Positions 6,478 to 15,353 of a DNA stretch of 15,998 bases are shown here, piece by piece. The notes below the pieces were generated by a model. It was not told the DNA's origin and made no database searches. It saw nothing but the letters and a program-made list of their open reading frames with translations. Origin of the DNA: an uncultured Muribaculum sp. GTDB taxonomy: Bacteria > Bacteroidota > Bacteroidia > Bacteroidales > Muribaculaceae. The DNA lies in NCBI GenBank assembly GCA_910589555.1, contig CAJUTE010000055.1, positions 1 through 15,998 of the forward strand, in the 5' to 3' direction. Every line of letters starts with the position of its first letter. Within the stretch, counting starts at the first letter, position 1. The position numbers and the translations under genes are program-made.

Positions 6478-7620
6478 ATGAAATTATTTAAATTGCTGAC
6501 TGTTGCGTTGATTTTATCTTCATTGGAGTCATGCATTAAAAAAGAGCCGCTGAATGCCGAGTGTGACATAATATCGGCAACCATGCCGGGAGATATTTTA
6601 AACCGGCAACCGGTGATTCAGAACGACAAAGTGACATTTATAGTAAAAAACGGAGTATCAGTGACTGACCTCGCACCGGAATTTGAACTGACACCAGGAG
6701 CCACTATCGACCCTCCAAGCGGTTCTTCACATAACTTCATCATCCCGCAGCACTACACTGTGTATTCCGAAGACGGGCATTGGGAAAAAGTTTACACTGT
6801 CGAGGTGCAGACCGGCAACAATATTAACCTTGACTTCGATTTTGAGCACGTGCGCATCAACAATGGCTACGATGTGTTCTATGAATTGGATAGAGATGGA
6901 AATGAGATATTGACATGGGCAAGCGGAAACGCAGGCTTCAAACTCACAGGAATGGCATCATCACCTGACGGATTCCCAACTTTCCAAACCGACAATGGAA
7001 GAAGCGGAAAGTGTGCCGCACTAGTGACACGCAGCACAGGAGGTTTTGGCGCAATGGCAAAAAAGCCGCTTGCCGCAGGAAATCTGTTCATAGGCAAATT
7101 CAACATTGGAACAGCGCTTTCAAAGCCACTTGAATCAACACAGTTCGGAACACCGTTCATGAATGTCCCGAGATATTTGACCGGATATTACCAATACACA
7201 CCCGGCGAAACTTATTGCGAGGCTGATGGCGGCAAACTCGTCCCGGTACCCGGGAAAATCGACAAATTCAACATATATGCCGTGTTCTTCGAGGCTACCC
7301 CTGACATGGAGATGCTCGATGGCACAAACGCCCTCTCGCCCGACAATGAGAATATCATCGCCGTTGCCGAGATAAGCGATGCCCAGCGTGTTGCCACCAA
7401 GACCTGGACTGAGTTCAACATCCCGTTTGTGTATCGCGACGGAAAAGAGATTGACCTGAAAAAACTGTCAGAGGGCAAATACAGCATCACTATCGTGTGC
7501 TCTTCAAGCATCGACGGAGACTATTTCTCCGGAGCGATAGGTAGCACGCTGCTTGTCGACGAAGTGTCGCTCGTGTGCCTCAGCCAGGATGAATTAAAAC
7601 CGCAACAATCACAGGAATGA
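6478..7620 (+). CDS. PCMD-domain lipoprotein
   Basis: A 380-residue exported lipoprotein. The signal peptide ends in LSSLESC, with lipobox Cys19. The following residues are IKKEP, not acidic, so surface export is less certain than for the divergent lipoprotein. Residues about 28-112 form an Ig-like domain of the DUF5018 type (VTDLAPEFELTPGATIDPPSG, then YTVYSEDG and YTVEV). Residues about 118-375 carry the PCMD (putative carbohydrate metabolism) signature: IGKFNIGTALSKP, STQFGTPFMNVPRYLTGYYQY and TPGETY. The domain name reflects the neighbourhoods where it occurs; a reaction has not been assigned and binding of a glycan is only a possibility. The stop codon overlaps the next gene's ATG (ATGA), so the two are translationally coupled. 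Confidence 0.92.
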   Translation: MKLFKLLTVALILSSLESCIKKEPLNAECDIISATMPGDILNRQPVIQNDKVTFIVKNGVSVTDLAPEFELTPGATIDPPSGSSHNFIIPQHYTVYSEDGHWEKVYTVEVQTGNNINLDFDFEHVRINNGYDVFYELDRDGNEILTWASGNAGFKLTGMASSPDGFPTFQTDNGRSGKCAALVTRSTGGFGAMAKKPLAAGNLFIGKFNIGTALSKPLESTQFGTPFMNVPRYLTGYYQYTPGETYCEADGGKLVPVPGKIDKFNIYAVFFEATPDMEMLDGTNALSPDNENIIAVAEISDAQRVATKTWTEFNIPFVYRDGKEIDLKKLSEGKYSITIVCSSSIDGDYFSGAIGSTLLVDEVSLVCLSQDELKPQQSQE

Positions 7621-8399
7621 AAGCAATACAACACATAACCGCCGCGCTTGCTATCGCGGCATCGGCATTTACAGCATCGGCTCAAGGCTACACCACTCCG
7701 GGACTTGAATGGTCGTCACGCCACGGCATCCACTATGAAGTGAATGCAGGGTTGAATATAGGAGGAGCCTCGCCCATCCCGTTGCCTGCTGAAATACGCA
7801 AAATAGACTCCTATAACCCCAACCTCAATCTGATGATCGGCGCAACCGCGACCAAATGGATTGAGCCCACGCAGAGATGGGGTGTATCGGTGGGAATACG
7901 TTTCGAGACCAAAGGGATGAAAACCGGAGCCACAGTGAAAAACTACGGCATGGAGATAATTCAGGACGGAAGCCGCGTGAAAGGAAACTGGACCGGAAAG
8001 GTGCAGACCAAATATTCATCCACTCAATTGTGCATACCGATCCTCGCCAATTACCGCATCAACAGCCGCTGGCGTGTGAATTTCGGTCCTTACATAGCAC
8101 TTGCGCTCAACAATGACTTCAGCGGAAAAGTCCACGACGGCTATCTGAGAGAAGGCAACCCTACAGGAAATAAGGTAGTGTTTGAGGGAGATTCCGAAGC
8201 GACCTACGACTTCTCGGATGAAATACGTCTCTTCCAGTGGGGGCTGCAGGCAGGGGGATCATGGCTCGCATTCCGCCACCTTGCCATCAACGCCAATCTG
8301 ACATGGGGGTTAAACAACATCTTCAACTCCTCGTTCAAGACCGTGTCATTTGACCTCTACCCCATCTATCTTAACCTCGGTTTCGGATACGCATTTTAA
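7617..8399 (+). CDS. Outer-membrane beta-barrel protein, PorT-like family
   Basis: A 260-residue protein with a Sec signal peptide cleaved near ASA|Q at residue 22. The mature part alternates polar and hydrophobic residues in strands separated by turns, and ends in LNLGFGYAF; a terminal Phe is typical of proteins inserted by the BAM complex. Length and pattern fit the PorT/OMP_b-brl_2 group of eight-to-ten-strand barrels. Its start overlaps the PCMD stop by 4 bases, so the lipoprotein and barrel are made together and may form an envelope complex. The cargo or ligand is unknown. No terminator is seen before the convergent radC gene, whose stop is only 15 bases away. Confidence 0.9.
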   Translation: MKAIQHITAALAIAASAFTASAQGYTTPGLEWSSRHGIHYEVNAGLNIGGASPIPLPAEIRKIDSYNPNLNLMIGATATKWIEPTQRWGVSVGIRFETKGMKTGATVKNYGMEIIQDGSRVKGNWTGKVQTKYSSTQLCIPILANYRINSRWRVNFGPYIALALNNDFSGKVHDGYLREGNPTGNKVVFEGDSEATYDFSDEIRLFQWGLQAGGSWLAFRHLAINANLTWGLNNIFNSSFKTVSFDLYPIYLNLGFGYAF

Positions 8400-8414
8400 G
8401 AAGGTGTTTAAGAA

Positions 8415-9137
8415 TCACATTCTCCCTTCATCATTGTAGGAATAATATCCGGCAGGAGAAATGATCAGATGATCCAATACACGTATATCAAGCAGCTTGC
8501 CCCCATCGGCAAGCTGTTTTGTTAACCGGTCATCATCTCCGCTCGGACGCAGATTGCCCGACGGATGATTGTGGACAAGAATGATTCCCGACACCACGTC
8601 GCCATATTCCAAAACCTTCTTATATAGTATCTTCGGATCTACGACTGTAGCCGACGCTCCGCCGCTGCTTATGCGCACAAAGTCAAGCATCTTGTTGGCT
8701 CTCGACAGCAACACTATCCAGAACTCTTCATGATTCAGCCGCTGCAGAGAGCCTCTCACAGCTTCATAGACCGACGAGCTTCCGGATATCTGCACCATCT
8801 CACGCATCGACTCTGCCTGGCAACGTATGCCAAGCTCAATCGCAGCAGCAAGGGATATCGCCTTTGCCGGTCCTATTCCGGGATTGTCTTTAATGATGTC
8901 CCTTATCGACTTACGGGCGATCTCCGACAGCATCCCGCGGTTGCGTGCAAGAAGCTCCTGACTCATCGTAAGAACCGACTTCCCTTTCATACCGTTGCCA
9001 AAAATTATGGCGATCAACTCCGCTTTCGACAATGAGCGGATGCCATTGCGCATGGCTTTTTCACGAGGGCGGTCATCTGCCGCAAGATCCTCCATGAGCA
9101 GATAATCCCTGACCGCAGGGGAAGAAGAATCAGACAT
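8415..9137 (-). CDS. radC: RadC family JAMM/MPN-domain protein
   Basis: A 240-residue protein of normal length for the family (UPF0758). The N-terminal part carries a helix-hairpin-helix segment (about residues 36-105, including NPGIGPAKAISLAAAIELG). The C-terminal JAB/MPN domain keeps the full metal-binding motif H-x-H-x7-S-x2-D: His189, His191, Ser199 and Asp202 in LVHNHPSGNLRPSGDD. The family was named for DNA repair, but that role is disputed and the true activity is unsettled. It lies 39 bases after the glycosyltransferase gene with a -7 box in between, so it may be read both from the upstream operon and from its own promoter. Confidence 0.95.
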   Translation of the reverse strand: MSDSSSPAVRDYLLMEDLAADDRPREKAMRNGIRSLSKAELIAIIFGNGMKGKSVLTMSQELLARNRGMLSEIARKSIRDIIKDNPGIGPAKAISLAAAIELGIRCQAESMREMVQISGSSSVYEAVRGSLQRLNHEEFWIVLLSRANKMLDFVRISSGGASATVVDPKILYKKVLEYGDVVSGIILVHNHPSGNLRPSGDDDRLTKQLADGGKLLDIRVLDHLIISPAGYYSYNDEGRM

Positions 9138-9164
9138 AATCTTATAGGATTGATATTATGCCTG

Positions 9165-9172
9165 CAAATATA
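9165..9172 (-). promoter_or_regulatory. Possible -7 box for radC
   Basis: CAAATATA on the plus strand is TATATTTG on the minus strand, a match to TAnnTTTG in the 39-base gap before radC, 27 bases from its ATG. The -33 region falls inside the end of the glycosyltransferase gene and shows no clear TTTG. In this AT-rich gap a chance match is possible. Confidence 0.4.
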
Positions 9173-9176
9173 GCAT

Positions 9177-10172
9177 TTATTTCCCTTTCCGCATCATGAT
9201 TTCCTCTTCGACATTACGTCCACGACGGAAAATTATCTTGGTGATGTATGCTTTCAAGAATCCAAGCCCGTATCCCCCTATCTGAATCACGCTTGCAGGA
9301 ACGGCGATAACGGCTATCCAAGCATCTTCGGTAGTGATATATGCCGCTATGAATATCGCGAGCAGATAAAGTGCCATCGGAGCAAGAAACCACGGACTTA
9401 CCGTGATGGCAAGCACTATCAACGCGATTGCGGCAAGCACCGCCAACGCCGGAAGGCAATGAACTGCCTTCATCGAATCGGGATAAATCAATTTCAGCGA
9501 GATTCGTGACATTCCGAAAACATACACCTGCCTGAAGAATTTCCGGAAGTTCACACGACGCTTGTGGAAAACCACTGCAGGACGAATCAAGGCTATTGAA
9601 AATCCGGCATTCTTTATACGCATACTCATGTCAATGTCCTCAGAGAACATTTCCCGGAAACCGCCAACCGTCTCATACACCTTCCTTGAGAATCCCATGT
9701 TGAAAGTGCGCGGAGTGAACTTCTCAAGCTGCACGGATCCACCGCGTATGCCACCTGTGGTAAGGAATGATGTCATAGAGTAGTTTATGGCTTTCTGCAC
9801 ATCGCTGAATGATTCATCGGCAGCGTCAGGACCGCCGAAACAGTCAACCGGATTCTTCTCCAGCTCTTCATTGAGCCGATCGAAATAAACAGGAGGAATT
9901 ATACAGTCGGAGTCAAAGAAAATGAAATAGTCGCCTGAAGCACGTTCCATGCCATAATTCCTTGCGATGGATCGTCCTTCATTCTCTTTGAAAAAATACT
10001 TGACATCCACTTTCCCCTCATACTCTTTCACCGCCTCTTCACAAGGCTCGGAAGAGCCGTCCTCGACGATAATCACCTCAAAGTCCTTGCAGGTTTGCTG
10101 CGACAGACTTCTCATAAGGTCCTCGACTTCCGTTATACGGTTATATACAGGTATTATTACTGAATACTTCAT
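9177..10172 (-). CDS. Glycosyltransferase family 2, membrane-anchored
   Basis: A 331-residue GT2 enzyme expected to transfer a sugar from a nucleotide-sugar donor, at the inner face of the cytoplasmic membrane. The GT-A fold is clear: YSVIIPVYNR at the start, IIVEDGSS near residues 34-41, NEGRSIARNYG, the metal-binding DSD at 87-89, and the downstream acidic SED at 177-179. Three hydrophobic segments follow (about 240-260, 262-280 and 287-308), so the C-terminus anchors the protein in the membrane. The start ATG overlaps the nspC stop by one base (TGATG), indicating coupled translation. The acceptor is unknown; no other surface-polysaccharide genes are nearby. Confidence 0.93.
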   Translation of the reverse strand: MKYSVIIPVYNRITEVEDLMRSLSQQTCKDFEVIIVEDGSSEPCEEAVKEYEGKVDVKYFFKENEGRSIARNYGMERASGDYFIFFDSDCIIPPVYFDRLNEELEKNPVDCFGGPDAADESFSDVQKAINYSMTSFLTTGGIRGGSVQLEKFTPRTFNMGFSRKVYETVGGFREMFSEDIDMSMRIKNAGFSIALIRPAVVFHKRRVNFRKFFRQVYVFGMSRISLKLIYPDSMKAVHCLPALAVLAAIALIVLAITVSPWFLAPMALYLLAIFIAAYITTEDAWIAVIAVPASVIQIGGYGLGFLKAYITKIIFRRGRNVEEEIMMRKGK

Positions 10173-11326
10173 CAGCTCATCCGGTTTTTGTAATCTTCAT
10201 AAGTAAATCTGCGCAGATAACGGCACTCTCCGCCGGCATCACACATGACTATATCGGGATGCTTTATCCCGTTGAACATCGTGGTCTTGACTGTTGTGTA
10301 GTGGTTCATATCCTTAAGAGTAAGGCGGTCGCCGATTTTAAGAGGTTCAGCAAACGACCAGTCGCCCACATAGTCTCCACTCAAGCATGAATTTCCGCCG
10401 AGACGATAAGTGGGGAGCGACGGATCAAGCTCCACGCTCTCCTCAATCGCCGGCTGATAAGGCATTTCGAGGCAGTCGGGCATGTGACACGCAAACGAAG
10501 CGTCGATTATAGCGGTCTTTATGCCTTGGTTCTCCACCACATCAACAACCGAGGTAATGAGGTCGCCTGTCTGCCACGTGAATGCGCTTCCAGGCTCAAG
10601 AATCACCTCCAGCCAAGGATAACGGCTGCGGAAACCTTTCAGCAATCCTATGAGATGATCCACGTCGTAATCCTTTCGTGTCATAAGATGTCCGCCTCCC
10701 ATGTTCACCCATTTCACGTCAGGCAGATATTTGCCAAACTGCTCTTCAAAGGCATTCAGCACTTTTTCGAGGTCATAAGATGAGGATTCACACAACTGGT
10801 GGAAATGAAGCCCCTCAATGCCTTCAGGTAGCTTGTCGCCTATTATATCGGCGGTGACACCAAAGCGCGATCCGGGCAATGCCGGATTGTAGAGATCGGT
10901 TTCTATCACGGAGCATTGCGGATTAACCCTCAAACCCGGAGAGACACGATGATCTCTTTCCGGATTGGCATTATTCCGCATTATATCACTCTTGAAACGC
11001 TCATATTGACTGATGGAATTGAATGTTATGTGAGTGCTTCCGTCGATGAACTCCGTTATGGTCTCGGGAGTGTATGCCGGACAATAGCTATGAACCTCGC
11101 CGCCAAGCTCTTCATTGCCAAGACGCATCTCATTGAGGGAACTTGCGGTGGAATCCACCACATACTCCTTTATCACCGGAAAGCTGCGCCACAGGGCATT
11201 TGCCTTAAACGCCATGATTATATTTACTCCCGCTTCACGCTTAACGCGATCGATGAGAGATAGATTTCTACGCAGTTTATCTTCATACACCACATAAAAT
11301 GGCGTGGGGAGTTCATTTATTTTCAT
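10172..11326 (-). CDS. nspC: Carboxynorspermidine/carboxyspermidine decarboxylase
   Basis: A 384-residue PLP enzyme of the fold-III (alanine racemase/DABA decarboxylase) type. It removes CO2 from carboxyspermidine or carboxynorspermidine, the last step of the dehydrogenase/decarboxylase polyamine route used in Bacteroidota to make spermidine. Lys41 in IIMAFKANALW is the PLP-binding lysine. The NspC-typical blocks FHQLCES (175-181), NMGGGH (208-213), EPGSAFTWQTG (244-254) and GGNSCLSGDYVGDW with Cys314 and Asp318 are intact. The partner carboxyspermidine dehydrogenase is not in the window. The gene overlaps the helicase stop by one base (TAATG) and the glycosyltransferase start by one base. 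Confidence 0.96.
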   Translation of the reverse strand: MKINELPTPFYVVYEDKLRRNLSLIDRVKREAGVNIIMAFKANALWRSFPVIKEYVVDSTASSLNEMRLGNEELGGEVHSYCPAYTPETITEFIDGSTHITFNSISQYERFKSDIMRNNANPERDHRVSPGLRVNPQCSVIETDLYNPALPGSRFGVTADIIGDKLPEGIEGLHFHQLCESSSYDLEKVLNAFEEQFGKYLPDVKWVNMGGGHLMTRKDYDVDHLIGLLKGFRSRYPWLEVILEPGSAFTWQTGDLITSVVDVVENQGIKTAIIDASFACHMPDCLEMPYQPAIEESVELDPSLPTYRLGGNSCLSGDYVGDWSFAEPLKIGDRLTLKDMNHYTTVKTTMFNGIKHPDIVMCDAGGECRYLRRFTYEDYKNRMS

Positions 11327-13644
11327 TAATTGATGATTTTAAATCGAGCAAATTTCAGTAATAATTTTTTTGTGCCGAGGTTTTCAAACTTCACCTCAAT
11401 CTTGTCGCCGGTAGGTTCGGTAGCTACACTCTCTATCACACCTCTGCCGAAACGGGAATGCTCAATCACCATCCCTGATTTAAGCTCCGAGATAAAGTGC
11501 AGAGCTTCTCCACCTTCCGATGATGGAGCCGACATGGGACGTGAAGAAGGCTCCACCTTCCGATGGTCAGTAAGAGGATGAGAAAAAGTGACCCGTCGTT
11601 CGGCTGACGATTGCGAACGATAATTGTCGATGGGGTTTATAAAACCGTTGGGGCGCGATGAGTTCACATCATCCGAGTCAGAAAGGTGCAGGTAAACCGG
11701 ATTTATATCCTTTATAAAGCGCGACGGGCGACACGACATTGTCTGACCGTTGCGGAAACGGGATCGAGCATAGCTTATGGTGCAGTTCAGTTTGGCTCGG
11801 GTGATAGCGACATACATCAACCGACGCTCCTCTTCAATCGCCGCCATCGAATCCATGCTCATTGCCGCCGGGAAAAGCTCCTCTTCAGCGCCGACAATAA
11901 AGACATTGCTGAATTCAAGACCTTTTGCAGCGTGTACGGTCATCAATGTCACCGATGATTCATCACCATCCGTTGCCGCGTCCTGATCGGTGGCAAGCGA
12001 CACCTCACCAAGAAAATCGCTCAAAGTCACATCGGTCTCTCCGCTCTGCAACTTCCCGTCCACAAATTCCTTGACTCCGTTCAACAGCTCGGCAAGGTTT
12101 TCTCTTTTTGACACGTTTTCAGGGGTATTGTCCGACATATATGCGTTCATCAATCCTGTTTTGGTTATGATGTGCCGCACAAGCTCATCGGCATTCGCTC
12201 CACTGAGATTCATGGAGATAAAGCCGTCGATCATATCGTAGAATCCCGCTATTTTCTTAGCTGTCGCAGAGTTGAACCCGGGATTATAATTTATAGGGTC
12301 ATGCATCACATCCCATGCGCTCACGTTGTTATCGATAGCGCAGCGGAAGAGCTTGTTGAGCGTAGTCTCGCCTATGCCGCGCGACGGGACATTAATGATG
12401 CGCTTCAATGCTTCATCATCGTCAGGATTGACAGCGAGACGGAAATAAGCCACCGCATCCTTAATCTCCTTGCGCTGGTAGAATGACAAGCCTCCATATA
12501 TGCGATAAGGGATATTGCGCTTGCGCAACGACTCCTCAAGAGTGCGCGACTGGGCATTGGTGCGGTAAAGTATGGCATACTCGTCATAGCTGTCCTGCTG
12601 CCTCATCTTCATCTGTGAGATGCGGTTGGCAACCAGATATGCCTCTTCAAAATCGCTGTAGCTTTTCACCACCTCGATGCGGGCACCCTTGTCGTTGCGG
12701 GAAAACACATTCTTCTTTATCTGCTCCTTATTTTTCTCTATCAAAGAATTGGCGGCATTTATTATGTTTTGCGTGGAACGGTAGTTCTGTTCAAGTTTAA
12801 AAGTGCGCAACGCCGGATAGCTGTTCTTCAGTTCAAGGATGTTGCGGATATTCGCTCCACGGAAAGAGTATATGCTCTGAGCGTCGTCGCCCACGACACA
12901 AAGTTTGTCATTTCCCTTTGTCAACTGGGTCACGATCACGTGTTGGGCAAAATTGGTGTCCTGATACTCATCGACCAGCACATATCGGAAAAATTCCCGG
13001 TAGTGGTTCAGCACATCAGGATTGTCTCTAAGCAGGAGATTAGTGTAATACAGCAAGTCGTCAAAGTCCATTGCTCCGGCAACGAAACAGCGGTTGCAAT
13101 AAGCGGAATATATTTCATACAGTCTCGGACGCTTTGCTCGTCGGTCGGCTTCCATTATATCCTTAGCCAAGGCATATCTCTCGGGGGAAATCAGAGCATT
13201 TTTCGCCGATGATATCGCTGAAAGGACTGCCGCCGGCTTATAAATTTTTTCATCAAGCTCCAGATCCTTTATGATAGTTTTCACAAGCGATTTTGAATCG
13301 GCGGTGTCATATATGGTGAAACTGCTTTTGAAACCTATGCGGTCGGCATTCTGACGCAGTATGCGGGCAAATATTGAGTGAAATGTGCCCATCCATATTT
13401 TCGATGCCGTCGACTCCCCTACCACACTCTTGATGCGTTCACGCATCTCACGCGCAGCCTTGTTGGTGAATGTCAACGCAAGAATGCGCCACGGTTCATA
13501 TCCGTGGCACAGGAGATGGACTATCTTATATGTGAGGACACGGGTTTTTCCTGACCCTGCCCCGGCTATCACAAGCTGCGGCCCGTCATTGTAGAGCACC
13601 GCTTCCTGTTGCTGTGTATTCAGTTCTTTTATGTAATCTTCCAT
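11326..13644 (-). CDS. pcrA: UvrD/PcrA-type superfamily 1 DNA helicase
   Basis: A 772-residue 3'-5' DNA helicase that unwinds DNA in repair and removes proteins from DNA. All SF1A motifs are present: Walker A AGAGSGKT (27-34), motif Ia TFTNKAAREM, motif II LVDEYQDTN (223-231), motif III GDDAQSIYSFRGA (252-264), then QNYRS, VTLMTVHAAKGLEF and YVAITRAK. The C-terminus (FGRGVIESV...VKFENLGTKKLLLKFA) is the Tudor/KOW-like module that PcrA uses to bind RNA polymerase. The frame stays open to an ATG at 13710, but that adds a hydrophobic MIFCHRAIFAVLSLIFAIFA stretch foreign to helicases; the start at 13644 (MEDYIKELNTQQQEAV) fits the family. First gene of the nspC and GT2 operon. The name uvrD would serve equally well. 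Confidence 0.97.
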   Translation of the reverse strand: MEDYIKELNTQQQEAVLYNDGPQLVIAGAGSGKTRVLTYKIVHLLCHGYEPWRILALTFTNKAAREMRERIKSVVGESTASKIWMGTFHSIFARILRQNADRIGFKSSFTIYDTADSKSLVKTIIKDLELDEKIYKPAAVLSAISSAKNALISPERYALAKDIMEADRRAKRPRLYEIYSAYCNRCFVAGAMDFDDLLYYTNLLLRDNPDVLNHYREFFRYVLVDEYQDTNFAQHVIVTQLTKGNDKLCVVGDDAQSIYSFRGANIRNILELKNSYPALRTFKLEQNYRSTQNIINAANSLIEKNKEQIKKNVFSRNDKGARIEVVKSYSDFEEAYLVANRISQMKMRQQDSYDEYAILYRTNAQSRTLEESLRKRNIPYRIYGGLSFYQRKEIKDAVAYFRLAVNPDDDEALKRIINVPSRGIGETTLNKLFRCAIDNNVSAWDVMHDPINYNPGFNSATAKKIAGFYDMIDGFISMNLSGANADELVRHIITKTGLMNAYMSDNTPENVSKRENLAELLNGVKEFVDGKLQSGETDVTLSDFLGEVSLATDQDAATDGDESSVTLMTVHAAKGLEFSNVFIVGAEEELFPAAMSMDSMAAIEEERRLMYVAITRAKLNCTISYARSRFRNGQTMSCRPSRFIKDINPVYLHLSDSDDVNSSRPNGFINPIDNYRSQSSAERRVTFSHPLTDHRKVEPSSRPMSAPSSEGGEALHFISELKSGMVIEHSRFGRGVIESVATEPTGDKIEVKFENLGTKKLLLKFARFKIIN

Positions 13645-13652
13645 TGTCAATG

Positions 13653-13660
13653 CAAAAATA
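13653..13660 (-). promoter_or_regulatory. Likely -7 box for the helicase-nspC-GT2 operon
   Basis: CAAAAATA on the plus strand is TATTTTTG on the minus strand, matching TAnnTTTG. A TTTG (CAAA at 13683-13686 on the plus strand) lies upstream with 22 bases of spacing, close to the usual 19-21. The box is only 8 bases from the ATG at 13644, which implies a very short leader. It also makes an upstream start at 13710 implausible. Confidence 0.45.
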
Positions 13661-13720
13661 GCAAATATTAACGACAAAACCGCAAAAATCGCCCGGTGAC
13701 AGAAAATCACTTTTTTTCTT

Positions 13721-13728
13721 TATCTTTG
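13721..13728 (+). promoter_or_regulatory. -7 box for the GH28 gene
   Basis: TATCTTTG is a full match to TAnnTTTG, 22 bases before the ATG at 13751. It is the same octamer as the box upstream of the Sel1 operon on the other strand. The -33 region has no clear TTTG. Confidence 0.6.
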
Positions 13729-13750
13729 CATCAATCAAAATTACAACGTA

Positions 13751-15223
13751 ATGACAATACCTAAATCTATTTTGACAGCTTCAATAGCAGCGTTGCTGAT
13801 CTTTACTGGCTCAATCACCGCTACAGCCGCAGATTACGCCGGCAATTACCAAAATCTACCGTTTGAGGCATCAGCCCCCGAATTGCCTGAAATTCCCGCA
13901 CTCACAGTGAAATTGGATGATTTCGGCGGCAAAGGGGATGGCATCACCCTAAACACATCATGCTTTGCCGCAGCTATTGAACATCTGTCATCAAAAGGCG
14001 GAGGACATCTCGTGGTTCCGGAAGGAGTGTGGCTCACCGGTCCCATTGTCATGAAAAGCAACATAGACCTCCACATTGAGAAAAACGCAATACTGCTATT
14101 CTCCGACAATAAGGATCTATTCCCGTTGCTGCCTCCTGATGAGGGCACTGCCGGAAAATTAGTTCAACCGCTCATAAGCGCAAATCACCAGTCTAATTTT
14201 TCAATAACCGGAGAGGGCGTGATTGATGGCAACGGCGAAGCATGGCGCCCGATAAAACGCTTTAAAGTGAGCGACGCCGAGTGGAAAAAGCTCAACCGCA
14301 AACTGAAGCTGAAAGAAAATGAATATGAGGGATCAAATGTGTGGTTTCCCGTAAAATCAGACGATGCTGAGATTTCGACACGTCGCCCGCGTCTCATAAG
14401 AATCGTGGAATGTGACCGATTCCTAATACAAGGCATCGTCGCTCAAAATTCACCAAACTTTCATGTGAACCTCATACTGTCGCGCAATTTCATCATTGAC
14501 AATGTGATGGTGCGTTGCCCTTGGAACGCTCAGAATGGCGATGGAATTGATCTCAGCTCATGTCAAAACGCACTGCTTGTCAATTGCGGCGTAGATGCCG
14601 GCGATGATGCGATATGCCTCAAAAGCGGCACCGGCGACACCGGCAGAATGCGCGGACCATGCCGCAACATTGTCATTAACAATTGCACCGTATATCACGG
14701 TCACGGAGGATTTGTGATAGGCAGCGACAATTCCGGCGGCATGAACAACATATCGGTCACCAACTGCCGCTTCATCGACACCGATACCGGACTTCGATTC
14801 AAAAGCGGAAGAGACCGAGGGGGATTGATGACCGACATTTTTGTAGACAATATCATGATGTGTGACATCGCCGATGAAGCAATTTTATTTGATTGTTACT
14901 ATCAGGAAAAGGTGGGCGACGCAGCCGACGCGCCGGCTGCACCCGTGACCGCCGACACTCCCCGCTTCGACGGAATAACGATCAAAAACATCGTGTGCCG
15001 CGATGCCCACCGAGCCATTCTCATCAAAGGACTTCCTGAAATGAATGTGAAAAATGTAGCCATCGAAAACTGTACATTCACTGCTCAACGAGGAGCCACA
15101 ATCAATCACGCGACAAACATAAAGCTCGAAAATGTGACGTTCAACATCGATGAAACTCAAGCAATAACCAGCCACGGCTCATCGGACATAGTTGGGACAA
15201 ACGTGACCGTTCTGGCAAAATGA
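13751..15223 (+). CDS. Secreted glycoside hydrolase family 28 (polygalacturonase-like)
   Basis: A 490-residue exported enzyme with a Sec signal peptide of about 27 residues (cleavage near ATA|ADY). The right-handed beta-helix starts with LDDFGGKGDGITLNT, the usual GH28 opening. All four active-site motifs are intact: N262-G-D264-G-I-D267, G284-D285-D286, G317-H318-G319 and R349-F-K351. GH28 enzymes hydrolyse alpha-galacturonide bonds in homogalacturonan or rhamnogalacturonan by inversion, with the three Asp residues as catalytic or water-activating groups. Which pectin bond is cut cannot be told from sequence. The NGDGID form replaces the more common NTDGID. No SusCD pair, carbohydrate regulator or other pectinase is adjacent, so it looks monocistronic. 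Confidence 0.96.
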   Translation: MTIPKSILTASIAALLIFTGSITATAADYAGNYQNLPFEASAPELPEIPALTVKLDDFGGKGDGITLNTSCFAAAIEHLSSKGGGHLVVPEGVWLTGPIVMKSNIDLHIEKNAILLFSDNKDLFPLLPPDEGTAGKLVQPLISANHQSNFSITGEGVIDGNGEAWRPIKRFKVSDAEWKKLNRKLKLKENEYEGSNVWFPVKSDDAEISTRRPRLIRIVECDRFLIQGIVAQNSPNFHVNLILSRNFIIDNVMVRCPWNAQNGDGIDLSSCQNALLVNCGVDAGDDAICLKSGTGDTGRMRGPCRNIVINNCTVYHGHGGFVIGSDNSGGMNNISVTNCRFIDTDTGLRFKSGRDRGGLMTDIFVDNIMMCDIADEAILFDCYYQEKVGDAADAPAAPVTADTPRFDGITIKNIVCRDAHRAILIKGLPEMNVKNVAIENCTFTAQRGATINHATNIKLENVTFNIDETQAITSHGSSDIVGTNVTVLAK

Positions 15224-15299
15224 CATGCGATTGCAATTATGAAGATGGAGCCACATTCATCCTTACTAAAATCCAGTAATCAATTTACTTCACACAACA

Positions 15300-15334
15300 C
15301 AAAGAGACTGAATCATTGCGACTCAGCCTCTTTG
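15300..15334. terminator. Bidirectional terminator between GH28 and DUF4332 genes
   Basis: CAAAGAG (15300-15306) pairs with CTCTTTG (15328-15334), and CTGA (15308-15311) with TCAG (15323-15326), with one unpaired position between the two stems. It lies between two convergent genes and can serve both, although T runs are weak on either side. Confidence 0.7.
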
Positions 15335-15353
15335 ATATATATATTAAGATTCG

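Noticed and set aside
5087..8399. Polysaccharide-utilisation locus
   Set aside because: No SusC TonB-dependent receptor, SusD lipoprotein, glycan-sensing regulator or glycosidase is present in this stretch.
13645..13710. 22-residue N-terminal extension of the helicase
   Set aside because: It would add a hydrophobic segment foreign to UvrD/PcrA and places the start upstream of the -7 box at 13653-13660; the ATG at 13644 matches the family.
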